Assembly: GCA_964597685.1 (NCBI GenBank)
Contig: CAZQZC010000145.1
Location: 1 to 7,216, forward strand
DNA length: 7,216 nucleotides
DNA from: JBCBTJ01 sp964597685
GTDB lineage: Bacteria; Pseudomonadota; Alphaproteobacteria; Caulobacterales; Hyphomonadaceae
Direction of reading: 5' to 3'
Under the pieces are notes generated by a model that saw nothing but the letters and a program-made list of their open reading frames with translations, had not been told where the DNA came from and did not search any database. The position numbers and the translations under genes were made by a program. Positions 1-5,964 of the stretch are shown one piece after another; the stretch's first letter is position 1; each line of letters opens with the position of its first letter.

Positions 1-1
1 C

Positions 2-2797
2 GAGGGCCAGGCGCGCTATGTCGAGAGCCTGTCTGCGTACGCCCGGCAGTTTCTGGAGCTGATGCAGAAACCCGACGTGGAGAGCATCGAAGGCCTCTCG
101 CCGGCGATCTCCATCGAGCAGAAAACAACGAGCCGAAACCCGCGCTCCACCGTCGGCACGGTGACAGAGATCTATGATTATATGCGGCTGCTTTGGGCTC
201 GCGTCGGTACGCCGTATTCGCCCGCCACCGGACTGCCGATCGAAAGCCAGACAGTCACGCAAATGGCCGACCGCACGCTCGCACTGCCGGACGGGACGCG
301 GCTGTATTTACTGGCCCCGATCGTCCGCGGGCGGAAGGGCGAGTTCAAAAAGGATTTCGCAGAGCTCCTCAAGCGCGGCTTTCAGCGGGTCCGCGTGAAC
401 GGCGACCTTCACGAACTCGAATCCCCGCCCACGCTCGACAAGAAGTACAAGCACGACATCGATGTGGTGGTGGATCGGGTCATCGTCCGCGAAGGCATGG
501 AGCAGCGCCTGGCCGAAAGCTTTGAGACGGCGCTGGAGCTTGCGGGTGGGATCGCGATCGCCGAATTCGCCGACAAGGAAGAGGGCGAGGACGCGCCGCG
601 CAAAATCACCTTCAGCGCCAATTTCGCGTGCCCCGAAAGCGGCTTCACAATTCCCGAGATCGAGCCGCGCTTGTTCTCGTTCAACAATCCCTACGGCGCC
701 TGCCCGGCCTGCGACGGACTGGGCCAGCAGCTGAAGATCGATCCGGACCTCGTGGTGCCGGACAAAGACCGCTCCCTGCTCGACGGCGCGATCGCGCCTT
801 GGGCCAAATCGACCTCGCCCTATCAGACGCAGACCGTCCAGGCGCTGGCCAAACATTTCGGTTTCGATATTGCGAAGCCCTGGAACAAGCTGCCGACAAA
901 GATCCAGGATATGATCCTCAACGGCACGGGCGAAGAAGAAGTGGCGTTCCAGTACGACGACGGAATGCGCTCCTACAAGGTCAAGAAGACCTTCGAAGGC
1001 GTCGTTCCCAATCTCGATCGCCGCTATCGCGAGACCGACAGCCAGTGGATGCGCGACGAGATCGCCAAGTACCAATCGGCCGCGCCCTGCCCCGCCTGCG
1101 GCGGTAAACGGCTCAAGCCCGAAGCTCTGGCGGTGAAGATCGGCGGGCGCGACATTGCGGAGGTCTCTGAATTCTCCATCCGCGAGGCCGGCGCCTGGTT
1201 CGCCGAGGCCGCCGACCATCTGACGCCGCAACAGAAGGAGATCGCTGGGCGGATCCTGAAGGAAATCAACGACCGGCTACGCTTCCTGAACGATGTCGGC
1301 TTGGATTATCTCGGTCTCGGCCGGGCTTCGGGCACTCTCTCGGGTGGCGAAAGCCAACGCATCCGGCTGGCGAGCCAGATCGGATCGGGGCTAACGGGCG
1401 TGCTCTATGTCCTCGACGAACCGTCCATCGGCCTGCACCAGCGCGATAATGAGCGGCTGCTCGAAACCCTGAAACGCCTGCGCGACCTCGGCAATTCGGT
1501 GATCGTCGTCGAGCATGACGAGGACGCCATCCTCACCGCCGACCATGTCATCGACATGGGCCCGGCGGCCGGCATCCATGGCGGCGAAGTGGTGGCTCAG
1601 GGCGCGCCCGCCGAGGTGATCGCCGATCCGGACAGCTTGACCGGGGCCTATTTGTCGGGCGCGCGGGAGATCGCCGTCCCCGACCGGCGGCGCTGGACGA
1701 AGAAGACCAAAGCGCTCAGCCTGAAGGGCGCCCGGGGCAACAATCTGCAGGACGTCTCCGTCGAGATTCCGCTCGGCACATTCACGTGCGTGACGGGCGT
1801 CTCCGGAGGGGGCAAGTCGACCCTGGTCATAGAGACGCTCTACAAGGCGCTCGCCCGCAAGCTCAACGGCGCGTCTTCGGCGCCGGCGCCCTATGAGACG
1901 CTCGACGGGCTCCAGCACCTCGACAAGGTCATAGACATCGACCAAAGCCCCATCGGCCGCACCCCGCGCTCGAACCCGGCGACCTATACGGGCGCGTTCG
2001 GTCCGATCCGCGACTGGTACGCCGGCCTGCCGGAGGCGAAGGCCCGCGGCTACAAACCTGGCCGCTTCTCGTTCAACGTCAAGGGCGGACGGTGCGAAGC
2101 CTGCCAGGGCGACGGGGTCATCAAGATCGAGATGCACTTCCTCCCGGACGTTTATGTGACGTGCGAGCAATGCGGAGGACAACGCTACAACCGGGAGACG
2201 CTCGAGGTCCTCTATAAAGGCAAGTCAATCGCCGATGTCTTGGACATGACCGTCGAGGAAGCGGAAGGCTTCTTCGCGGCTGTGCCGGCGATCCGCTCGA
2301 AGATGGAGACGCTGAACCGGGTGGGCCTGTCCTACATCAAGGTCGGCCAGCAGGCGACGACCCTCTCGGGCGGCGAGGCCCAGCGCGTGAAACTCGCCAA
2401 GGAATTGTCCAAACGGGCCACGGGCCGCACGCTATACATCCTCGACGAGCCGACGACGGGGCTCCATTTCGAGGACGTCCGCAAACTCTTGGAAGTGCTC
2501 CACGAACTCGTCGACGCCGGCAATACGGTCGTGGTGATCGAGCACAATCTCGACGTCGTCAAAACTGCGGATTGGATCCTCGACCTCGGCCCCGAGGGCG
2601 GAGACGGCGGCGGACGCTTGGTCGCGGCCGGAACACCCGAGGAGGTCGCTGGCGTCGAGGAGAGCTGGACCGGGCGCTTCCTCTCGGAGACCTTTCGCCG
2701 CCATGACGAACGCCGCGCCGCGCGAAACGCGAAGCCGGCGAAAGCGAAGGCAAAGCCGACGCGGAAAGCGCGGAAGGCTGAAACGTCTGCGGCTTAG
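2..2797 (+). CDS. uvrA: UvrA, excinuclease ABC subunit A (5' end cut off by window)
   Basis: Damage-recognition ATPase of nucleotide excision repair; it dimerises, works with UvrB and loads it at DNA lesions. The frame is open from base 2, so the ATG at 62 is internal. By comparison with E. coli UvrA about 47 N-terminal residues are missing, including the first Walker A. Visible in order: the YVESLSAYARQF and EGLSPAISIEQK blocks; a zinc site at 629-712 reading C-x2-S then C-x2-C; a CPAC pair near 1088-1099; ABC signature LSGGE at 1337-1351 with Walker B LYVLDEP at 1403-1423; second Walker A GVSGGGKSTL at 1796-1825; the intact four-Cys zinc finger at 2093-2173; second LSGGE at 2363-2377 and Walker B LYILDEP at 2432-2452. 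The protein ends in a Lys/Arg/Ala-rich tail (2702-2794). The TAG stop overlaps the TAA stop of the convergent downstream gene. Identification is secure. Confidence 0.98.
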   Translation, partial: EGQARYVESLSAYARQFLELMQKPDVESIEGLSPAISIEQKTTSRNPRSTVGTVTEIYDYMRLLWARVGTPYSPATGLPIESQTVTQMADRTLALPDGTRLYLLAPIVRGRKGEFKKDFAELLKRGFQRVRVNGDLHELESPPTLDKKYKHDIDVVVDRVIVREGMEQRLAESFETALELAGGIAIAEFADKEEGEDAPRKITFSANFACPESGFTIPEIEPRLFSFNNPYGACPACDGLGQQLKIDPDLVVPDKDRSLLDGAIAPWAKSTSPYQTQTVQALAKHFGFDIAKPWNKLPTKIQDMILNGTGEEEVAFQYDDGMRSYKVKKTFEGVVPNLDRRYRETDSQWMRDEIAKYQSAAPCPACGGKRLKPEALAVKIGGRDIAEVSEFSIREAGAWFAEAADHLTPQQKEIAGRILKEINDRLRFLNDVGLDYLGLGRASGTLSGGESQRIRLASQIGSGLTGVLYVLDEPSIGLHQRDNERLLETLKRLRDLGNSVIVVEHDEDAILTADHVIDMGPAAGIHGGEVVAQGAPAEVIADPDSLTGAYLSGAREIAVPDRRRWTKKTKALSLKGARGNNLQDVSVEIPLGTFTCVTGVSGGGKSTLVIETLYKALARKLNGASSAPAPYETLDGLQHLDKVIDIDQSPIGRTPRSNPATYTGAFGPIRDWYAGLPEAKARGYKPGRFSFNVKGGRCEACQGDGVIKIEMHFLPDVYVTCEQCGGQRYNRETLEVLYKGKSIADVLDMTVEEAEGFFAAVPAIRSKMETLNRVGLSYIKVGQQATTLSGGEAQRVKLAKELSKRATGRTLYILDEPTTGLHFEDVRKLLEVLHELVDAGNTVVVIEHNLDVVKTADWILDLGPEGGDGGGRLVAAGTPEEVAGVEESWTGRFLSETFRRHDERRAARNAKPAKAKAKPTRKARKAETSAA

Positions 2798-3657
2798 TCG
2801 AACGCCTCAACGGCCGCCTGCCCTGTCGGCGCCAGGCGGCGATAGGCGGCGGCGGCCATGCCGTGGCCGAGAATGATCCCAGGCGATGCGATCAGCGTTC
2901 CGATCACAGCCCAAACAAAGGCGGTCGCCGGGTCCGTGATCGGCTGTTCCACCGCCGTCGCGAAATCGAACGCCGACGGCAATCCAAAAGCTGTCGCGAT
3001 CAAAGAGTTTACGACAAAGGCCGCCAAGTAAGGCGCCAGATGCGTCGCCAACGCGACGACAAACAAGGAGCGAACGGCTCCCCGCGTCCAGCCCCAGGTC
3101 TCGAAGACAAGCGGGCGGCCCTCTGCGGCTGTGGCGGCGCCGTAGAGAACGAGACGGAGCGACAGATAAATGAGCCCCGCCAGGGCGACGGCCAGCAGGA
3201 GATAGATCACCACGCCAGCGCCGCTGGAGGACAAGGCGACGATCGAAGTCGTCACATCGGCGGGGTCGCCGGCCTCGGACGGATCGTAGCCGCTGACGGC
3301 GATCAGGATGCCGGCGGTGATCGAAAAGAACAGGCCGAGCAGGAAAAGGACGATCCCGAAGGCGATATAGACGAGCAGGTTCGACAGGATGAGACGCTGG
3401 GCCACCTGCGGCAAAGATCTGTCCGCCTCCGGCAAGGCCAATTGATAGAGCCGGGCCGAAAGCAAGACGCCCGCAACCAAAGCGACCAGGCCGCCGGCCA
3501 GCATATACAAGAGAACGTCGAACGAGGCCGGATCGGCCAGGAGCGGCAGGACGTTGAACACGCCCGACGCCAAGCAATAGAGAAGGACCCAAGGCGCCGA
3601 CGGTCCAATGGCTCTCGGCAGGAATTTGAACGCTTCCGATGTGACGGCCCCGATCAT
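2794..3657 (-). CDS. Six-helix integral membrane protein of unknown function
   Basis: A 287-residue protein that I do not recognise. It is mostly hydrophobic, with about six membrane segments at residues 21-41, 48-71, 88-121, 146-177, 197-223 and 243-266; the third and fourth are long. It has an acidic loop (about 124-134) and a short soluble C-terminus. The motif FETWGWTRG (185-193) just before a helix recalls the W-x2-T-(R/K)-G motif of glycerophosphodiester phosphodiesterase-type membrane domains and similar polytopic families; that comparison is inference and weak. The ATG at 3657 is the most upstream start possible, because TAA lies six codons before it in frame. It has no Shine-Dalgarno at normal distance: the good one (AGGGAGAG) serves an ATG 14 bases upstream that opens a 5-codon ORF overlapping this start. 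The overlapping 407-residue frame on the same strand is Arg/Gly-rich and lacks this membrane pattern, so it was judged a shadow. Confidence 0.85.
   Translation of the reverse strand: MIGAVTSEAFKFLPRAIGPSAPWVLLYCLASGVFNVLPLLADPASFDVLLYMLAGGLVALVAGVLLSARLYQLALPEADRSLPQVAQRLILSNLLVYIAFGIVLFLLGLFFSITAGILIAVSGYDPSEAGDPADVTTSIVALSSSGAGVVIYLLLAVALAGLIYLSLRLVLYGAATAAEGRPLVFETWGWTRGAVRSLFVVALATHLAPYLAAFVVNSLIATAFGLPSAFDFATAVEQPITDPATAFVWAVIGTLIASPGIILGHGMAAAAYRRLAPTGQAAVEAFD
2813..2840. repeat. GC-rich inverted repeat beyond the uvrA stop
   Basis: GCCGCCTG (2813-2820) and CAGGCGGC (2833-2840) form a perfect 8-bp stem with a 12-base loop, starting 16 bases after the uvrA stop and lying inside the last codons of the convergent membrane-protein gene. 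No run of T follows on either strand, so it is not a standard intrinsic terminator. It could slow polymerase or protect the uvrA mRNA end, or be chance in GC-rich coding DNA. Confidence 0.3.
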
Positions 3658-3671
3658 GCTGAATGCGCCAT
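3654..3671 (-). CDS. Five-codon upstream ORF (MAHSA) overlapping the membrane-protein start
   Basis: On the minus strand ATG (3671-3669) follows AGGGAGAG (3683-3676) with a 4-base gap, which is the best ribosome site near this gene. The frame reads Met-Ala-His-Ser-Ala and stops at TGA (3656-3654). The stop overlaps the ATG of the membrane protein (3657-3655) as ATGA, the usual arrangement for translational coupling. The alternative is that this ATG is the true start and a single-base indel, real or a sequencing error, separates it from the long frame. The sequence is directly visible; its function is inferred. Confidence 0.45.
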   Translation of the reverse strand: MAHSA

Positions 3672-3675
3672 ATTA

Positions 3676-3683
3676 CTCTCCCT
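3676..3683 (-). promoter_or_regulatory. Shine-Dalgarno of the micro-ORF upstream of the membrane protein
   Basis: AGGGAGAG on the minus strand lies 4 bases from the ATG at 3671 but 18 bases from the ATG at 3657, too far to serve the latter directly. It therefore decides how the start of the membrane-protein gene is read: either coupled through the micro-ORF or shifted by an indel. Confidence 0.55.
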
Positions 3684-3695
3684 GAACCGCCGCCT

Positions 3696-3723
3696 GATCT
3701 AGACGAGCCGTGCGCGACGGCAA
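3696..3723 (-). promoter_or_regulatory. Housekeeping-type promoter for the membrane-protein gene
   Basis: The minus strand reads TTGCCGT, 13 bases, then TCTAGATC. The Caulobacter housekeeping consensus is TTGACGS-N10-14-GCTANAWC; the left block matches 5 of 7 positions, the right block 7 of 8, and the spacing is within range. Transcription would start near 3689, only a few bases before the Shine-Dalgarno at 3683, giving a very short leader. The match was made by eye and assumes an alphaproteobacterial host. Confidence 0.5.
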
Positions 3724-3731
3724 CGGATCGC

Positions 3732-3760
3732 TTGACCCGCTTGGCGCTCGGTCGCATGTC
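3732..3760 (+). promoter_or_regulatory. Weak promoter candidate for trmFO
   Basis: TTGACCC (3732-3738) fits a -35 element well (6 of 7 against TTGACGS). The sequence at the expected -10, CATGTC (3755-3760), is poor. If used, transcription would begin at or very near the trmFO ATG. It lies back to back with the minus-strand promoter candidate in the same 109-bp spacer. Confidence 0.25.
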
Positions 3761-3766
3761 GGGGCG

Positions 3767-5173
3767 ATGCGTCTGAAACCCATCCATATCATCGGCGGCG
3801 GCATGGCCGGCTCGGAAGCCGCCTGGCAAGCGGCCAACATGGGCGTTCCCGTGGTCATTCACGAAATGCGGCCAATCCAGGGGACGGACGCCCACCAGAC
3901 CGACAAATTGGCGGAATTGGTCTGCTCCAATTCCTTCCGGTCCGACGACCACGTCAACAACGCCGTCGGCGTGTTGCACGAGGAGATGCGTCGGGCCGGC
4001 GGCATTGTCATTACAACAGGCGACGATCACCAGGTGCCCGCGGGCTCTGCTTTGGCGGTCGACCGCGAGGGCTTCTCAGAAGCCGTGACGGCGAAGCTGA
4101 ACGCCCATCCGCTTGTGACGATCGAGCGCGGTGAAGTGACCGGGCTGCCGCCGGAAACGTGGGACAGCGTCATCGTCGCCACCGGTCCTTTGACCTCGCC
4201 TGCGCTCGCCAATGCGATCCGGGTGGAGACGGGCGAGGACGACCTCGCCTTCTTCGACGCTATCGCGCCGATCGTCCATGCTGAGTCCATCGACATGACG
4301 AAGGCCTGGCGGCAATCGCGTTACGACAAGCCGGGACCTGGCGGAGACACGGCCGCCTACATCAATTGCGCCATGGATGAGGCGCAGTACACCGCCTTCA
4401 TCGACGCTTTGCTGGCCGCTCCGAAGACGGAGTTCAAGGATTGGGAGCGCGACACGCCCTATTTCGAAGGATGCCTGCCGATTGAAGTCATGGCGGAACG
4501 CGGCCGGGAGACTTTGCGCTTCGGCCCCATGAAACCGGTTGGACTGACCAATCCCCACGATCCCGACCGCCGGGCCCATGCCGTTGTCCAACTCCGCCAG
4601 GACAACGCGCTGGGAACACTTTGGAATCTGGTCGGGTTCCAGACGAAGCTGAAGTACGGCGCGCAGACCGACGTGTTTCGGATGATCCCCGGCCTTGAGA
4701 CGGCGGTCTTCGCCCGGCTTGGGGGCATTCACCGGAACACCTTCCTGAACTCGCCGAAATTGCTCGACGGTCAGCTGCGCCTGAAATCCATTCCGCGGCT
4801 TCGCTTCGCCGGACAGGTTACGGGCGTCGAAGGCTATGTCGAAAGCGCCGCAATGGGCCTGCTCGCAGGCCGGTTCGCCGCGGCTGAGCGGTTGGAGCGG
4901 CCCTTGCCGGCTCCGCCGCCGACCACGGCGCTTGGCGCCCTCTTGGCCCATATCACCGGCGGGCATTTGGAGGCCGGCCAAAGCTTCCAGCCGATGAATG
5001 TCAATTTCGGCTTGTTTCCAGATCTCGCCGCCCCGCCCCGCCAAGGTCCAGACGGCAAACGCCTGCGGGGAAAAGAGAAGGGCCGGGCCAAGAAGGCGGC
5101 CATGGCTTCGCGGGCTTTGGCGGATATGAGCGCCTGGTTGTCGGCGCAGACACTGGAACTGGCCGATTCCTGA
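3767..5173 (+). CDS. trmFO: TrmFO, folate/FAD-dependent tRNA (uracil-54-C5)-methyltransferase
   Basis: Makes 5-methyluridine at position 54 of the tRNA T-loop, using methylenetetrahydrofolate as carbon donor and reduced FAD, in place of the SAM-dependent TrmA of enterobacteria. The protein has 468 residues, normal for the family. Near the N-terminus is the FAD-binding dinucleotide motif IIGGGMAGSEAAW (8-20). CSNSFRSD carries Cys53 and YFEGCLPIE carries Cys236, matching the two functional cysteines known in the B. subtilis enzyme (53 and 226). Further family blocks are FFDAIAPIV, RFGPMKPVGLTNP, WNLVGFQTKLKYG, GGIHRNTFLNSP and FAGQVTGVEGYVESAAMG. A basic stretch (KRLRGKEKGRAKK) lies near the C-terminus. 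The ATG at 3767 was chosen because family members begin just before the FAD motif; an in-frame GTG at 3710 would add 19 unrelated residues. The Shine-Dalgarno is weak (GGGGCG, directly adjacent). A DUF1353 gene follows after 23 bp. Confidence 0.97.
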   Translation: MRLKPIHIIGGGMAGSEAAWQAANMGVPVVIHEMRPIQGTDAHQTDKLAELVCSNSFRSDDHVNNAVGVLHEEMRRAGGIVITTGDDHQVPAGSALAVDREGFSEAVTAKLNAHPLVTIERGEVTGLPPETWDSVIVATGPLTSPALANAIRVETGEDDLAFFDAIAPIVHAESIDMTKAWRQSRYDKPGPGGDTAAYINCAMDEAQYTAFIDALLAAPKTEFKDWERDTPYFEGCLPIEVMAERGRETLRFGPMKPVGLTNPHDPDRRAHAVVQLRQDNALGTLWNLVGFQTKLKYGAQTDVFRMIPGLETAVFARLGGIHRNTFLNSPKLLDGQLRLKSIPRLRFAGQVTGVEGYVESAAMGLLAGRFAAAERLERPLPAPPPTTALGALLAHITGGHLEAGQSFQPMNVNFGLFPDLAAPPRQGPDGKRLRGKEKGRAKKAAMASRALADMSAWLSAQTLELADS

Positions 5174-5196
5174 TCGACACGGGCCGGGGCTCCGAT

Positions 5197-5964
5197 ATGC
5201 TTGGGTCAAATCCCTCGAACCCGCGAATGACAGATCAGCCTCCCTCCTCTGACCGAGACCTGGTCGAACTCGTCTCCGCTTCAGCCGCGTGCGAAGCCGG
5301 TCGGGATACCGTTCTCGACACGCTGCAGGATCTCGGCCTTCCACCGTCGGCGATGGAGGAAGCCAAGGCGCGCATGGCGCCGCCGGGGGCCTTTGAAGCG
5401 GCGCAACCTGACGCCAGCGCGCTGCTCGAGCGTCCGGAGGACGGCTTCGTTTCAGCGCTGTCCATCGTCCTCATCCCCAGCGAATTGCGCGAGGGACGGC
5501 GAGTTGCCGCAATCGCGCGGCCGTTTGGCTTCGTCAAAACACTTGGCCAGATCCGGGTCGCTGTCGTGGCGCCGGCCCGCTACGAAACGGATTTCGCCTC
5601 TATCCCACCCTTTGCGCGCTGGCTGATCTCGCCCTTTGGGCGGCATGCGGAAGCCGCGGTCATCCATGATTGGCTCTATGCAATCGGCGAACCTGGCGAC
5701 CGTCAGGCTCGCAAGACGGCCGACCGGGCGTTTCGCATGGCGCTCCGCTCCGTCCGGGTTGGGTTCTTTGTACGCTCTATCATGCATTGGTCTGTTCGGT
5801 TGGCCGGCGGCGGGTCTTTCGGCCAGCCCTCGGAATTCCGCTTCCGTCGCCTGGGCGACCTGTCGCTAATCGAGCCGCCGCCAGACCGTATGCCGTATCT
5901 TCGCACCGTCGCCGTCAAATCCGTCCCGAAACGAAAGCGCCGAGGATCGCAAGCCGCTTCTTGA
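5197..5964 (+). CDS. DUF1353-domain protein of unknown function
   Basis: A 255-residue protein. Residues about 85-205 carry the hallmarks of DUF1353, a family of unknown function frequent in phages and prophages: YETDFASIP (129-137), RWLISPFGRHAEAAVIHDWLY (the block ending at 161, with the His-Asp pair 157-158) and ADRAFRMAL (175-183). About 80 residues come first, predicted helical and acidic to mixed, in which I recognise nothing; they are not part of the typical short DUF1353 protein. The C-terminus is basic (PKRKRRGSQ). No signal peptide is visible, and the segment around 187-205 is at most weakly hydrophobic. The start is uncertain: ATG 5197 has only a G-rich stretch upstream and ATG 5227 (residue 11) has no clear Shine-Dalgarno. 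The 23-bp gap after trmFO, with no promoter seen, suggests co-transcription. Its 3' end overlaps the convergent gene by 50 bp. Confidence 0.85.
   Translation: MLGSNPSNPRMTDQPPSSDRDLVELVSASAACEAGRDTVLDTLQDLGLPPSAMEEAKARMAPPGAFEAAQPDASALLERPEDGFVSALSIVLIPSELREGRRVAAIARPFGFVKTLGQIRVAVVAPARYETDFASIPPFARWLISPFGRHAEAAVIHDWLYAIGEPGDRQARKTADRAFRMALRSVRVGFFVRSIMHWSVRLAGGGSFGQPSEFRFRRLGDLSLIEPPPDRMPYLRTVAVKSVPKRKRRGSQAAS

Noticed and set aside
62..64. ATG at 62 as the start of uvrA
   Set aside because: Conserved UvrA sequence (EGQARYVESLSAYARQF) is in frame upstream to the window edge, so the gene begins outside the window.
308..1231. A 307-codon open frame antisense to uvrA (and a second one at 1391-2182)
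   Set aside because: Both mirror the strongly conserved UvrA coding frame; long antisense frames are expected at this GC content.
2813..2840. Intrinsic terminator for uvrA
   Set aside because: The hairpin is real but has no T-run after it on either strand and lies in coding DNA, so it is listed only as an inverted repeat.
2863..3702. A 279-codon plus-strand open frame antisense to the membrane-protein gene
   Set aside because: The product is extremely rich in Arg, Gln, Asp and Gly, as expected from the complement of a hydrophobic coding frame; no domain is seen.
3710..3712. GTG at 3710 as the start of trmFO
   Set aside because: The 19 extra residues show no TrmFO similarity, and the family normally starts right before the FAD-binding motif, matching ATG 3767.
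2807..4030. A 407-codon open frame on the minus strand across the membrane-protein gene and into trmFO
   Set aside because: Its product is Arg/Gly-rich with no domain or membrane pattern, overlaps a gene with clear membrane segments in another frame, and runs antisense through the trmFO N-terminus. It is a GC-rich shadow frame.
5200..5227. A stretch resembling a tRNA T-arm (GGGTCAAATCCC and CGGGTTCGAGGG on the other strand)
   Set aside because: The 5-bp stem and 7-base loop do not form on either strand, and no acceptor, D or anticodon arms surround it.
4076..5344. A 422-codon open frame antisense to trmFO
   Set aside because: It lies wholly opposite the well-conserved trmFO frame and the DUF1353 start, has low-complexity Arg/Gly composition and no recognisable motif.
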